DNA from: Tomitella gaofuii
GTDB taxonomy: Bacteria > Actinomycetota > Actinomycetes > Mycobacteriales > Mycobacteriaceae
Reading direction: 5' to 3'
Assembly (NCBI RefSeq): GCF_014126825.1
Contig: NZ_CP059900.1
Coordinates: 992,001 to 1,056,000 of the forward strand
Length of the DNA stretch: 64,000 nucleotides
Part shown: piece after piece, positions 34,032 to 44,875 of the stretch
How the letters are laid out: the number at the start of each line of letters is the position of its first letter
Numbering within the stretch: position 1 is the first letter of the stretch
Made by a program: the position numbers and the translations under genes
The notes under the pieces: model-generated
The model's input: the letters and a program-made list of their open reading frames with translations, nothing else
Databases searched by the model: none
Told to the model about the DNA's origin: nothing

Positions 34032-35119
34032 GCCGGGCCGGATCCGCGCGGCGGTGGGCGGAACGCGCCCGGCAGGCCGGTGCCGCCGCGTTCGCGGGGC
34101 GCGGATCGGAGAGCGCACGCTCGCGTGCACTCGTCGTCGTCGGCGCCGCGGGGATCGTCGCGGCGGCCCTGGTGCTGCTGGCGGCGGTGGCACTGCCGCA
34201 CGGCCGGTACCTCCTGCGTACCGATCCCTACACGGCCGAACTCGCCAATGCGGCGGGACTCGAAGCCGGTGATCCGGTGCTGGTGGCGGGCGTGCCCACG
34301 GGCAAGGTGGAATCGATCGACTTCGCGGGGGACCACGTGGAGGTGCGTTTCCGGCTGGACGACGGCCGCCCGCTGGGCGCGGGAACGACGGCCTCGGTGC
34401 AGCTCGCGACGATACTCGGCAAGCGGTACCTGGCGGTGGACCCCGCCGGCGGCGGCACGGTGGGGCGGGACCGGACGATCCCGCTCGCGCGCACCACCGT
34501 CCCCTACAGCCTCGACGCGGCATCCCGGTCCGCCGTGGACACTGCGCAGCACCTCGACGTGGACGCGGTGGAGGACATGGTGGACGCGCTGCGCGACGCG
34601 CTGCCGCAGAATCCGGACACCCTGCGGCGGGCGGTCACGGGCGTGTCCGCAGCGGCGGAGGCCATGAACGAGAACTCCGCGCAACTCGGAGCGCTGCTCG
34701 ACGCGGGGAAGACCCTCACCGGGCTGCTGGTGCGGCAGGACCGGTCGCTCGACACCATCTCCGCCGAGGCGCGGACGCTGCTCGGGTCGCTCGCCGCGCG
34801 GCGGCAGGCGCTCAGCGGGCTCGCCGCCGACCTGCGCACCATCCTCGGTGCCGCCGACGCGGTGCTCGCGGAGGCGGACGCGGCCGGGCCGGGCGGGGCC
34901 GGAGGGCTCGACAGTCTCGTGAGCGATCTGCATTCCGTGCTCGGCACCCTGGAAGGGAATGCGGCGCGCATCGGGGAGGTCGTCGACCGGCTGCCGGCCG
35001 AGGTCCGTGCGGTGGTCGACGCGAGCGGCAACGGAAACTGGGTGGACGTGTCGGCGCCGGCCGGGCCCATCCCCGACACGCTGCTGTGCGTGTTCGGCGT
35101 GATGGAGGACTGCCGGTGA
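34028..35119 (+). CDS. mceC: MceC, MCE-domain protein
   Basis: 363 aa. The membrane helix IVAAALVLLAAVALPHGRYLL is followed by an MCE domain (YTAELANAAGLEAGDPVLVAGVPTGKVESIDFAGDHVEVRF is its region; core LATILGKRYLAVDPAGG) and a helical needle-forming region. The tail GNWVDVSAPAGPIPDTLLC is typical of MceC. The ATG at 34028 is the start; longer upstream frame belongs to out-of-frame mceA and mceB sequence. A GTG start of mceD overlaps its stop. Confidence 0.92.
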   Translation: MSRAGSARRWAERARQAGAAAFAGRGSESARSRALVVVGAAGIVAAALVLLAAVALPHGRYLLRTDPYTAELANAAGLEAGDPVLVAGVPTGKVESIDFAGDHVEVRFRLDDGRPLGAGTTASVQLATILGKRYLAVDPAGGGTVGRDRTIPLARTTVPYSLDAASRSAVDTAQHLDVDAVEDMVDALRDALPQNPDTLRRAVTGVSAAAEAMNENSAQLGALLDAGKTLTGLLVRQDRSLDTISAEARTLLGSLAARRQALSGLAADLRTILGAADAVLAEADAAGPGGAGGLDSLVSDLHSVLGTLEGNAARIGEVVDRLPAEVRAVVDASGNGNWVDVSAPAGPIPDTLLCVFGVMEDCR

Positions 35120-36225
35120 CGGCCGGGGCGGGGCGCACCCGCCGCCGGTGGCGCGTCGTCGCGGCGTTGCTGTGCGTGCTGGCGCTGGCCGTGGCCGCGG
35201 TGTGGTTCGTATTCGTCCGCGGCGCGGAGACGCGCCGGGTCGTCGCCGACTTCACGCACGTCGAGGGGGTGCACCCGGGCAGCAAGGTGGACGTGCTCGG
35301 CGTACCGCTGGGGCGTGTCGAGTCGGTGCGGCCGCGGGGAGGCGCGGTGCGGGTGACGATGACGCTGCGCGAGGACGTCGTGCTGCCCGCCGACGTGAAC
35401 GCCTACGTGATGAATCCCTCGGTGATCAGCGCGCGGTTCATCGAACTGGGCCCGGTCTACCGGGGCGGAGCCCGCTACGCCGACGGCGACGTCATCCCGG
35501 TGGAGCGGACCCACGCGCCCGTCAATTGGGACGAGCTGCTCGGCAGCCTCGACACGATCGCGAACGCGCTCGGCCCGGGCGGCGGCGATGTCGGGGCGTT
35601 GATCGACCAGGCCGCGCAGGCCACCGACGGGCTGGGCGGGGCGCTGCACAGGGCGATCGAGCAGGTGGGCTCCGCGACGTCGCTCGTGGGGGCGCGCGCC
35701 GACCAGATCGGCGCGCTGCTCGACGACCTCGACCGCATCGCCGGCGCCGTCGGCGCCCGGCAGGGGCGCATCGCCGACACCGTCCGCTCCCTCGCCGCGC
35801 TGGGCGACGAGCTGCGGCGGCAGGACCTCGACGTGGTCACGCCCCTGACGCAGCTGAACAGTCTGTTCGACAGGGTCGGTGCGCTGCTCGAGTCACGGTC
35901 CGGCGAGGTGGCCGAGGCCATCGCCGATGCCCGCGCGGTCACCGGGCTCCTCGCGTCCAAGCCCGCGAATCTCGCCGAGTTCCTCGACCTGACGCCGCTG
36001 GCCCTGCAGAACATCGACCGCGCCATCGGCCCCGACGAGCGCGCCCGGCTGCGCCTCGACGTCTCCTCGAGCGGTGACCAGTTCGCCACGACGCAGCGGA
36101 TCTGCGAGATGCACCCGGGCCCGCTGTGCACCGCGCCGGGTCTCACCAATCCTGTCCCCATCCCGCTGAGCCGGTCGGATCCTTTCGGCCCGCTGGTGGA
36201 GCGATTCGGGGAGGAGGGCCGATGA
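35116..36225 (+). CDS. mceD: MceD, MCE-domain protein
   Basis: 369 aa from the GTG at 35116, which overlaps the mceC stop (GTGA). One N-terminal helix (VVAALLCVLALAVAAVWFVFV), MCE domain (HVEGVHPGSKVDVLGVPLGRVESV, NPSVISARFIELGP) and a coiled helical stretch. The C-terminal region (LAEFLDLTPLALQNIDRAIG, then MHPGPLCTAPGLTNPVP) matches MceD proteins. Frame is intact. Confidence 0.92.
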   Translation: MTAGAGRTRRRWRVVAALLCVLALAVAAVWFVFVRGAETRRVVADFTHVEGVHPGSKVDVLGVPLGRVESVRPRGGAVRVTMTLREDVVLPADVNAYVMNPSVISARFIELGPVYRGGARYADGDVIPVERTHAPVNWDELLGSLDTIANALGPGGGDVGALIDQAAQATDGLGGALHRAIEQVGSATSLVGARADQIGALLDDLDRIAGAVGARQGRIADTVRSLAALGDELRRQDLDVVTPLTQLNSLFDRVGALLESRSGEVAEAIADARAVTGLLASKPANLAEFLDLTPLALQNIDRAIGPDERARLRLDVSSSGDQFATTQRICEMHPGPLCTAPGLTNPVPIPLSRSDPFGPLVERFGEEGR

Positions 36226-37328
36226 CCGGGCACACGTCCTCCCGCCGCCGCGGTAGGCGGCTGCGCGGCGCGCTCGCCGCGGTCGCCGTCGGCGCGACGA
36301 TGGCGGTAACGGCATGCGGCGGGCCGGGTCTGCAGGATCTTCCCGTCGGACACGAGGCGGAGGGCGACTCCTACAGCGTGACGGCCGTGTTCGACCACGC
36401 CGACCGGCTGGTGCCCGGCGCCCCCGTGCGGATCGGTCAGCTGACGGTGGGCCGGGTCCACGGCCTGTCCACCGACGGCCGCCGCGCCGACGTCCGGCTG
36501 AGCCTGCGCAGCGACGTCGACATCCCCGCGGATGCCGCCGCCGTCATCGAGGTGCCCTCCGCGCTGGGCAACCCGTTCGTGCGCATCGAACCCGACGGCT
36601 CCACGGGGGACGGCCCTGGCGAGGACGACCCGACGGTTCCGGGCGGGCGCATGCTCGCCGACGGCGACACGATCCCGCCCGACCGGACCCGGGTGGGGCC
36701 CGAGCTGGAGACGAGCCTGGCCACCCTCGGCGTGCTGCTCAACGGCAGCGGCCTCGACCAGCTGCAGACGGTGATGACCGAGCTCGACGCCGCGTACGGC
36801 GGGCGCGGCGCGCAGGTCCGCGGGCTGATCGACGACGCGAATGCACTGCTCGGCGACGTGCACGCGCAGCGCGGAGATCTCGACCGCACGCTGACGGCGA
36901 TGGACTCGCTGACCGGCACGCTGGTCCGGCACCAGGACGACATCGATCGGGCGCTCGAGCAGGCCGCGCCGATGGCGGCGCGGCTCGCCGCGCAGGGCGA
37001 CCGGATCTCAGAGCTCGTCGACTCCGGTGCGGACATCGCCGCGCACGCCGACGCGCTGCTGTCGACCTCGGCCGCGCGGATCGGCGCCGAGGTCGACCAG
37101 GTGTCACGGATCCTCGCGGCACTGAGCCGGTTCAACTCCGTCGACGCCGAGACTCTGCGCAGCGCCAACGCGTTCATCGCGGGCTTCACGTCGGCGATCC
37201 GCGGCGACTATCTCGTCTTCGACGGCGCACTGGACATCCCCCAGTCGCTGTTCGAGTTGTGGGCGGGGGAGCGGCTGCCCGCCAGGCCCTCACCACCGCC
37301 ACCGCCGACGGCGGGAGGTCCGCGATGA
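36222..37328 (+). CDS. mceE: MceE, Mce lipoprotein (LprK-like)
   Basis: 368 aa. The signal peptide (basic RRRGRRLRGALAAVAVGATMAV) ends in the lipobox VTAC, giving a diacylglyceryl cysteine, as in LprK/Mce1E. The MCE domain follows (YSVTAVFDHADRLVPGAPVRIGQLTVGRV, SALGNPFVRIEPDG). A helical region and a proline-rich tail (PARPSPPPPPTAGG) complete it. The ATG overlaps the mceD stop, and mceF overlaps its stop. Confidence 0.92.
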   Translation: MTGHTSSRRRGRRLRGALAAVAVGATMAVTACGGPGLQDLPVGHEAEGDSYSVTAVFDHADRLVPGAPVRIGQLTVGRVHGLSTDGRRADVRLSLRSDVDIPADAAAVIEVPSALGNPFVRIEPDGSTGDGPGEDDPTVPGGRMLADGDTIPPDRTRVGPELETSLATLGVLLNGSGLDQLQTVMTELDAAYGGRGAQVRGLIDDANALLGDVHAQRGDLDRTLTAMDSLTGTLVRHQDDIDRALEQAAPMAARLAAQGDRISELVDSGADIAAHADALLSTSAARIGAEVDQVSRILAALSRFNSVDAETLRSANAFIAGFTSAIRGDYLVFDGALDIPQSLFELWAGERLPARPSPPPPPTAGGPR

Positions 37329-38566
37329 GGCGTCGGGTCGTCGTCCAGCTGGTTCTGTTCGTGGTGATCGGGCTGGCCGCCACCGTGTTCGGCGTGCGGT
37401 ACGTCGCGGGGCCGCAGAGCTTCGGCGGCGCGATCAGCGTGACGATCATCGCGGACGGGGCGTCCGGGGTGGGGGCCGGCGCCTCCGTCACCTACCGGGG
37501 CGTGCCGATCGGACGCGTGACCGCGGTGACGATCGGCGGCGGTGCGGGGCCCGCCGGCGGCACCGGCGATGGCAAGCAGGCGGGCGGCGCGGTGGCCATC
37601 GCGGCAGATCTTGACCCCGGCGTCCGGATACCCACGTCCGCGACAGCGCGTGTGGCGGGTGCGAGCGCGCTCGGAATCCGCTCGGTGGATCTCGCCGCAG
37701 ACACGGATGAGGGCCCCTACCTGCGTGACGGAGACACGGTGTCGGCGCCGGCGGAGGACCGGCCCAAGCAGCTGGGCGCGCTGCTGGCCGACGCCTCCGC
37801 AGTGCTCGACACGCTCGACCCGGACTCTCTGCACAGTCTGGGCACGACTCTGAGCACCGCATTCGAGGGCACCGGGCCGGTGCTGCGCCGGATGATCGAC
37901 GACACCGACCGCATCACGGCCGCACTCGACGCGCACGCCGCGACGATCGCCGGGCTCGTGGAGGGGACGCTGCCGGTCGTCGGCGCCCTGGCCGACGCGG
38001 GCGGCGGGTTCCCCGAGGCGGTGGCGGCCGCTCACCGCATCACCCGTCAGCTCGTCGAGCAGAAGGGCACCCTCACGCACCTGTTGTCGGACTCGCCCGC
38101 CCCGCTGCAGATGGTGGGCGATCTGCTGACCGGCGCGCGTGCCGACATCACCGGGTTGGTGACTGCGGGCGACACGATCAGCGCGATCCTCGGCGACAGG
38201 GATGCCGCCCTGGGCGCGGGGCTGACGGCGTTCCCCGAGACCCTCGATCAACTGACGTCCGTGCTGCACGACGGGCGGGCCGACTTCGTGCTCGTCGCCA
38301 CGCAGGGGCCGGTGTGCTATTACGACACGCCCCGCCGGGCGGTCGGCGACACGTCCGCCAGGCCCGCGAACCTGGACCTGTACTGCCCGCCCGGCGAGGA
38401 CCTGGCGCAGAGGGGTTCACGCAACGCCCCGCGGCCCGACGGCCTGGGCCTGCGGAATGCGACGCGTCCCGGCACCCCCGTCGGGCCGCCGATGGCAGAG
38501 GACCCGTGGCTGATCCCCACGGGCCGCGACCTGCTGCGGCAGGCGACGGACGGCGACGGCGATTGA
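37325..38566 (+). CDS. mceF: MceF, MCE-domain protein
   Basis: 413 aa, last gene of the operon. N-terminal helix VVVQLVLFVVIGLAATVFGV, MCE domain (GAISVTIIADGASGVGAGASVTYRG, VAGASALGIRSVDLA) with a glycine-rich insertion inside it, then a long helical region. The C-terminal segment (LVATQGPVCYYDTPRRAVGD) is characteristic of MceF. No Mas-type (mce-associated) genes follow, unlike the mycobacterial mce1 operon. The next gene is convergent after 20 bp. Confidence 0.92.
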   Translation: MRRRVVVQLVLFVVIGLAATVFGVRYVAGPQSFGGAISVTIIADGASGVGAGASVTYRGVPIGRVTAVTIGGGAGPAGGTGDGKQAGGAVAIAADLDPGVRIPTSATARVAGASALGIRSVDLAADTDEGPYLRDGDTVSAPAEDRPKQLGALLADASAVLDTLDPDSLHSLGTTLSTAFEGTGPVLRRMIDDTDRITAALDAHAATIAGLVEGTLPVVGALADAGGGFPEAVAAAHRITRQLVEQKGTLTHLLSDSPAPLQMVGDLLTGARADITGLVTAGDTISAILGDRDAALGAGLTAFPETLDQLTSVLHDGRADFVLVATQGPVCYYDTPRRAVGDTSARPANLDLYCPPGEDLAQRGSRNAPRPDGLGLRNATRPGTPVGPPMAEDPWLIPTGRDLLRQATDGDGD

Positions 38567-38586
38567 TCGGCAGCGGCGACGACCGG

Positions 38587-39123
38587 TCAGCGCGGGGTGA
38601 CCCAGGTGGTGATCCGTGCCCGCACGACGAGCGTGCCGCTGCGGTCGAAGATGCGGACGGGCACCGTCATCTCCGTGCCCTCGGTGATCGCGTCGAAGTC
38701 GGGGACGGTGTCGGATCCCGGCCGGGCGCCGCCGGCCGCCGGGGCGGCTTCCAGCGCGGCGATCGCGCGCAGGCCCGTCGTCGCCTTGGCGACGTACTCC
38801 ACCTCCATCGACTTCGGGATCCACCGGTGCGTCGTGGGCACCGTCGCCTCGCACAGCATCCCCATGGCGATCTCCGCCAGGTTGCAGGCGGCGATGGCGT
38901 GGAAAGTGCCCAGGTGGTTGTGGATGCCCCACCACTTCGGCGCGGTCACCTCGCAGCGTCCCGGCTCCATGACCTTCACCGTGGGCAGCACCGTGGCGAA
39001 GTACGGCACCCGCGCGCACAGGCCGAGGGAGAACAGCGCATTGCCCAGCCGACCGGACGGCAGCCGCTTGCGCAGTGCGTAGGTGGGGCCGATCGGGGGC
39101 GGGTCGGCGGGATGAGCGTGCAT
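38587..39123 (-). CDS. DUF4442 hotdog-fold thioesterase-like protein
   Basis: 178-aa predicted hotdog-fold protein. HNHLGTFHAIAACNLAEIAMGMLCE is the central helix with surrounding loop as in DUF4442 and PaaI-like acyl-CoA thioesterases; strands SMEVEYVAKATTGLRAIA and MTVPVRIFDRSGTLVVRARITTWV follow. Probably acts on an acyl-CoA or acyl carrier in the cytoplasm. The ATG at 39123 has GAGAGGGAA upstream. A TTACT-N4-AGTAA inverted repeat lies about 55 bp upstream, so regulation by a TetR-type protein is likely. It is convergent with the mce operon. Confidence 0.78.
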   Translation of the reverse strand: MHAHPADPPPIGPTYALRKRLPSGRLGNALFSLGLCARVPYFATVLPTVKVMEPGRCEVTAPKWWGIHNHLGTFHAIAACNLAEIAMGMLCEATVPTTHRWIPKSMEVEYVAKATTGLRAIAALEAAPAAGGARPGSDTVPDFDAITEGTEMTVPVRIFDRSGTLVVRARITTWVTPR

Positions 39124-39177
39124 GGGTTCCCTCTCAACAGGCGGCGGGGGCGGCACGGCGCGATGCCGCGAAGATTT

Positions 39178-39193
39178 CTTACTCAATAGTAAG
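39178..39193. promoter_or_regulatory. Inverted repeat CTTACTCAATAGTAAG, candidate operator
   Basis: Perfect 6-bp arms with a 4-bp spacer in an AT-rich stretch upstream of the thioesterase-like gene. Its regulator is unknown. The size and symmetry fit TetR-family sites. Confidence 0.5.
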
Positions 39194-39219
39194 TTACAGG
39201 AATCGGTCTGCCCAGCACA

Positions 39220-39258
39220 GCGCCGCCGCCCCCGCGAGAGAAGCGGGAGCGGCGGCGC
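39220..39258 (-). terminator. Strong hairpin after the small secreted protein gene
   Basis: Stem of 16 bp with one mismatch and the 7-base loop GAGAGAA, 32 bp past the stop of the leftward secreted-protein gene. It isolates that gene from the downstream thioesterase promoter. Confidence 0.65.
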
Positions 39259-39289
39259 CGGATCGGAGCCCAGCCCGGACAGGGGAGTC

Positions 39290-39817
39290 TCAGCGGTTGG
39301 CGAGCATGTCCATGAAGGTCTGCTGGATCTGGGCGGCGTTGGGCGAGCCCATGGCGCCGCCGATGATCAGCCCCGGGATGCAGCCGAACACCAGCAGCCA
39401 GCAGCCGACGACGGACCCGATGGCGGCGCCGAACGCACCGCCGTTCTGCACGCCCCAGAGCCACTCGCCGACCAGCTTGTTGAACTGCCCCACCGCGTCC
39501 GCCTCCACGCGCTGGAGGGTGAGCGTCTTGCCGTCCGCGCCGATGGTCGCGTCAACGGGTGCGGCGACGTCCGTGCCCGGAAGCGTGAGCGGAATCGACT
39601 CGACCACGTTCCCCGCGCCGTCGCGGACGTCGATGGTGCCGGGGCCGGAGGTGAAGGAGAAGGCGCCGGCGTCGAGGATGACGCTGTCGCCGGCGGGCTG
39701 GGTCTGCGTGGACTCCGGCGCGGGGGCGGCCGCGGCGGTGGTGGTGGCGCCCACGGCGACGGCCGCCGCGGAGACTGCTGCGATGGCCGCGTTGCGGCCG
39801 AGGCGGGTGAGGTTCAT
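39290..39817 (-). CDS. Small secreted protein of Mycobacteriales, function unknown
   Basis: 175-aa exported protein. The Sec signal peptide (LTRLGRNAAIAAVSAAAVAVGATTTAAAA) has a likely AAA cleavage site. A beta-rich region follows (DSVILDAGAFSFTSGPGTID, VVESIPLTLPG, TLTLQRVEADAV). The C-terminal half has a hydrophobic glycine-rich segment (GAFGAAIGSVVGCWLLVFGCIPGLIIGGAMG) that may insert in the membrane or envelope. Two cysteines in that segment could pair. Similar small secreted proteins of unknown function are frequent in mycolic-acid bacteria. The ATG at 39817 has GGAGAAG upstream. Confidence 0.75.
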   Translation of the reverse strand: MNLTRLGRNAAIAAVSAAAVAVGATTTAAAAPAPESTQTQPAGDSVILDAGAFSFTSGPGTIDVRDGAGNVVESIPLTLPGTDVAAPVDATIGADGKTLTLQRVEADAVGQFNKLVGEWLWGVQNGGAFGAAIGSVVGCWLLVFGCIPGLIIGGAMGSPNAAQIQQTFMDMLANR

Positions 39818-40522
39818 CGTCTTCTCCGTTCGGTGGTGCGGGTCCGCCGCGGCGGACGTGCATTTCAAGCTGGCGCAATCCCAGGAGCATAAGCCCTCCC
39901 GTCGGTCTTGGCAGCCCGACGCGGCGAATGCGGCCGGGGTGACCGCCTCCGCTTCCTCGGCGGCGGGCGGAGAGAGCGGGCACCACCTGCCGTGCAGGCC
40001 GCGTGCGGGTGTGATCGGACACGATTTGGCAAGGCCGGGCGCGTCGGGCATACTGTCGGGGTTGCCTTGAGCGCGTCCTGCGCCGGTGGCGGCGGTCCCG
40101 TCGGGTCCGCGCGCCCGTCGGTAGGGGGTGCGCGCGGGCGGGTGCGACCATTCGGCTAGAGTGGTCGCCCGGCCTACCAAGGCCTGTGTACGACGTGCCT
40201 GACAGCGTCCGCCCGGCGGGCGCGGCCGGTGCGTTCTCCGCGGCTATGCGCGGTTCCGTCCCGCCGGGGCGGCGTCCGGGTGTGTCGCGTGAGAAGCGAG
40301 AGGGCGACACGCCCGACCGCGTGTACCGGTGGACCATGACAGATGAACAGCGGCGACGATGAGCCATGGTGCTGATCGCAGTCGGCGGTGCCGATCACGA
40401 GAGATCGTCGATCACAGGTGTGCGGCCGGCCCCACTCGACCACATTCCGCTGCCATCGGTCCGGTAATGAACGAAGCGGCGCCTCCCGGGCGTCGCGACA
40501 CGGCAAGCAAAGGACTACAAGC
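39818..40522. other. Long intergenic region and S10-operon leader
   Basis: 705 bp with no convincing gene. The left end holds the leader of the secreted-protein gene, including a 16-bp palindrome GTCCGCCGCGGCGGAC at 39842-39857. A sigma70-like promoter pointing to rpsJ is at 40028-40056, which would give rpsJ an untranslated leader of about 460 nt. A TAGAGT box near 40157 could be a second promoter. Such a leader could house ribosomal-protein autoregulation, but no known motif was recognised. Confidence 0.5.
40028..40056 (+). promoter_or_regulatory. Candidate promoter of the S10 ribosomal operon
   Basis: TTGGCA (-35) and CATACT (-10) with a 17-bp spacer, pointing toward rpsJ. It is the best match in the long gap before the operon. 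The transcription start would be near 40063. Confidence 0.5.
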
Positions 40523-40828
40523 GTGGCGGGACAAAAGATCCGCATCAGGCTCAAGGCCTATGACCATGAGGCGATTGACGCGTCTGCGCGCAAGATCGTC
40601 GAGACGGTGACCCGCACCGGCGCCCGCGTCGTCGGTCCGGTGCCGTTGCCCACCGAGAAGAACGTCTACTGCGTCATCCGTTCGCCGCACAAGTACAAGG
40701 ATTCGCGCGAGCACTTCGAGATGCGTACCCACAAGCGCCTCATCGACATCCTCGACCCGACGCCCAAGACCGTCGACGCGCTCATGCGCATCGACCTGCC
40801 TGCCAGCGTCGACGTCAACATTCAGTGA
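40523..40828 (+). CDS. rpsJ: 30S ribosomal protein S10
   Basis: 101 aa, full length. It starts [18 protein letters not shown] and carries the conserved [21 protein letters not shown]. The GTG at 40523 is the conserved start; frame upstream of it is leader. S10 also forms the NusB-NusE antitermination complex. First gene of an eleven-gene co-directional operon ending at rpsQ. Confidence 0.97.
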   Translation: MAGQKIRIRLKAYDHEAIDASARKIVETVTRTGARVVGPVPLPTEKNVYCVIRSPHKYKDSREHFEMRTHKRLIDILDPTPKTVDALMRIDLPASVDVNIQ

Positions 40829-40857
40829 GCCCGGGAAGACGCAGCGGAGAACATTCA

Positions 40858-41514
40858 ATGACTGATACCGAGATCAAAGGCATTCTGGGCAACAAGCTCG
40901 GCATGACCCAGGTCTTCGACGAGAACAACCGGGTCGTCCCGGTGACCGTCGTCAAGGCCGGTCCGTGCGTTGTCACCCAGGTGCGCACCGAGGAGCGCGA
41001 CGGCTACAGCGCCGTCCAGCTGGCCTTCGGCGCCATCGACCCGCGCAAGGTCAACAAGCCTGTCGCGGGCCACTACGCCAAGGCCGGGGTCACCCCGCGA
41101 CGCCACATCGTGGAGCTGCGGGTTCCGGACGCCTCCCAGTACGAGGTGGGCCAGGAGCTCACCGCCGAGGCGTTCTCCGACGGCACGCTCGTCGACGTCA
41201 CCGGCACCAGCCGCGGCAAGGGCTTCGCCGGCACGATGAAGCGTCACGGCTTCGCCGGCCAGGGTGCCAGCCACGGCACACAGGCCGTGCACCGTCGCCC
41301 CGGCTCGATCGGCGGCTGCGCCACGCCGGGCCGCGTGTTCAAGGGCATGCGCATGGCAGGCCGGATGGGCAACGACCGCGTCACCACGCAGAACCTGACC
41401 GTCCACAAGGTGGACACCGAGGCCGGTCTGCTGTTGATCAAGGGCGCGATCCCGGGCCGCAAGGGCGGCGTCGTGATCGTCAAGACCGCAGTGAAGGGTG
41501 GTGCGCAGGCATGA
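40858..41514 (+). CDS. rplC: 50S ribosomal protein L3
   Basis: 218 aa. It carries [13 protein letters not shown] at the N-terminus and the loop [17 protein letters not shown], then [25 protein letters not shown] that reaches the peptidyl-transferase region. The ATG at 40858 fits actinobacterial L3. The rplD start overlaps its stop by 4 bases. Confidence 0.97.
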   Translation: MTDTEIKGILGNKLGMTQVFDENNRVVPVTVVKAGPCVVTQVRTEERDGYSAVQLAFGAIDPRKVNKPVAGHYAKAGVTPRRHIVELRVPDASQYEVGQELTAEAFSDGTLVDVTGTSRGKGFAGTMKRHGFAGQGASHGTQAVHRRPGSIGGCATPGRVFKGMRMAGRMGNDRVTTQNLTVHKVDTEAGLLLIKGAIPGRKGGVVIVKTAVKGGAQA

Positions 41515-42182
41515 GCGCCGAGAACACCGTCAAGCTGACCCTCGACGTCCACGTCCCGGCCGGCGGAACCGACGGTTCCGTGGAGCTGCCGGCCGACATC
41601 TTCGACGTCGAGCCCAACATCCCGCTGATGCACCAGGTCGTCACCGCGCAGCTCGCGGCGGCGCGCCAGGGCACGCACAAGGTGAAGTCGCGCGGCGAGG
41701 TCCGCGGCGGCGGCCGCAAGCCGTACCGCCAGAAGGGCACCGGCCGCGCGCGCCAGGGTTCGATCCGCGCGCCCCAGTTCACCGGCGGCGGCACCGTGCA
41801 CGGCCCGCAGCCGCGTGACTACTCGCAGCGGACCCCCAAGAAGATGAAGGCCGCCGCGCTGCGCGGCGCGCTGACCGACCGGCTGCGCAGCGACCGCATC
41901 CACGTCGTGTCCGAGCTGGTCGAGGGCCAGGTGCCGTCCACCAAGAAGGCGCTCGGCTTCCTCGGCCGCCTCAGCGACCGCGCGAAGTTCCTCGTCGTGG
42001 TCCCGCGTGAGGACGTCGTGACGTGGCAGAGCGTCCGCAACATCGAGGGCGCGCACCTGATCGCACCGGATCAGCTCAACACCCACGACGTTCTGCGCAG
42101 CGACGACGTCGTCTTTTCCGTTGCGGCGCTCGAGAGCTTCGTGACCGCCCGCAGCACGGCAGCGAAGGAGGTCTCGGCATGA
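41511..42182 (+). CDS. rplD: 50S ribosomal protein L4
   Basis: 223 aa. The extended loop lining the exit tunnel is present ([19 protein letters not shown], then [15 protein letters not shown]). In some bacteria L4 also represses its own operon through the S10 leader; the long leader upstream leaves that possible here. It overlaps rplC and rplW by 4 bases each. Confidence 0.97.
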   Translation: MSAENTVKLTLDVHVPAGGTDGSVELPADIFDVEPNIPLMHQVVTAQLAAARQGTHKVKSRGEVRGGGRKPYRQKGTGRARQGSIRAPQFTGGGTVHGPQPRDYSQRTPKKMKAAALRGALTDRLRSDRIHVVSELVEGQVPSTKKALGFLGRLSDRAKFLVVVPREDVVTWQSVRNIEGAHLIAPDQLNTHDVLRSDDVVFSVAALESFVTARSTAAKEVSA

Positions 42183-42493
42183 GCATCGCGGAGATCAAGT
42201 CCGACCCGCGAGACATCCTGGTCGCACCGGTGGTCTCGGAGAAGTCCTACGGGCTCATGGAGGACGGTGTCTACACCTTCCTGGTGCGCCCGGACGCCAA
42301 CAAGACGCAGATCAAGATCGCCGTGGAGAAGGTCTTCGGGGTCAAGGTCACGTCGGTGAACACCGCCAACCGTCAGGGCAAGCGCAAGCGGTCACGCCTC
42401 GGCTACGGCCGGCGCAAGAACACGAAGCGCGCCTTCGTGACGCTGTCCGACGACAGCAAGCCCATCGAGATCTTCGGAGGGCCGGTCGGCTGA
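42179..42493 (+). CDS. rplW: 50S ribosomal protein L23
   Basis: 104 aa, typical length. It carries [19 protein letters not shown] and the [14 protein letters not shown] loop that binds 23S rRNA near the tunnel exit, where SRP and trigger factor dock. The start overlaps the rplD stop (ATGA). Confidence 0.97.
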   Translation: MSIAEIKSDPRDILVAPVVSEKSYGLMEDGVYTFLVRPDANKTQIKIAVEKVFGVKVTSVNTANRQGKRKRSRLGYGRRKNTKRAFVTLSDDSKPIEIFGGPVG

Positions 42494-42543
42494 GCCGCGG
42501 CTCGCCCCACCGGAACTCGTAGAAGGTAAGGACTTCAAGACTC

Positions 42544-43383
42544 ATGGCAATCCGTAAGTACAAGCCGACGACACCGGGCCGCCGCGGCTCGAGCGTCGCC
42601 GTTTTCTCCGAGATCACGCGCTCGAAGCCGGAGAAGTCGCTCGTGCGCCCGCTGCACAACAAGGGCGGACGCAACGCGCACGGGCGGATCACGACCCGGC
42701 ACCAGGGCGGCGGGCACAAGCGCGCCTACCGGGTGATCGACTTCCGTCGCCACGACAAGGACGGCGTGCCGGCCAAGGTCGCGCACATCGAGTACGACCC
42801 CAACCGCACCTCGCGGATCGCGCTGCTGCACTACTACGACGGCGAGAAGCGCTACATCCTCGCGCCCAAGGGCATCGGCCAGGGCGACGTCGTGGAGGCA
42901 GGCCCGGGCGCCGACATCAAGACCGGCAACAACCTGCCGCTGCGCAACATCCCCGCGGGCACCGTCATCCACGCGGTGGAGCTGCGCCCCGGCGGCGGCG
43001 CCAAGATGGCCCGCTCGGCCGGCGCCAGCATCCAGCTGCTGGGCAAGGAGGGCAAGTACGCGAGCCTGCGCATGCCCTCCGGTGAGATCCGCCGCGTCGA
43101 CGTGCGCTGCCGCGCGACCGTCGGCGAGGTCGGCAACGCAGAACAGTCCAACATCAACTGGGGCAAGGCCGGCCGCATGCGGTGGAAGGGCAAGCGCCCC
43201 TCCGTCCGCGGCGTCGTGATGAACCCCGTCGACCACCCGCACGGCGGTGGCGAGGGCAAGACCTCGGGTGGTCGCCACCCGGTCAGCCCGTGGGGCCAGC
43301 TCGAGGGCAGGACCCGCCGACCCAAGAAGGCCAGCGACGCGATGATCGTCCGTCGTCGCCGTACCGGCAAGAACAAGCGCTAG
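42544..43383 (+). CDS. rplB: 50S ribosomal protein L2
   Basis: 279 aa. Conserved segments include [23 protein letters not shown] and the C-terminal [18 protein letters not shown], with the histidine near the peptidyl-transferase centre. The 50-bp gap from rplW contains GAAGGTAAGGA, acting as ribosome-binding site. Confidence 0.98.
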   Translation: MAIRKYKPTTPGRRGSSVAVFSEITRSKPEKSLVRPLHNKGGRNAHGRITTRHQGGGHKRAYRVIDFRRHDKDGVPAKVAHIEYDPNRTSRIALLHYYDGEKRYILAPKGIGQGDVVEAGPGADIKTGNNLPLRNIPAGTVIHAVELRPGGGAKMARSAGASIQLLGKEGKYASLRMPSGEIRRVDVRCRATVGEVGNAEQSNINWGKAGRMRWKGKRPSVRGVVMNPVDHPHGGGEGKTSGGRHPVSPWGQLEGRTRRPKKASDAMIVRRRRTGKNKR

Positions 43384-43396
43384 GAGGGAGTGAAGG

Positions 43397-44873
<1,477 letters not shown>

Positions 44874-44875
44874 CG

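Noticed and set aside
31922-35119. Single plus-strand frame spanning mceA to mceC as one 1065-residue fusion protein
   Set aside because: The middle part is out-of-frame mceA and mceB sequence; true mceC starts at ATG 34028 and the apparent fusion results from the mceA frameshift.
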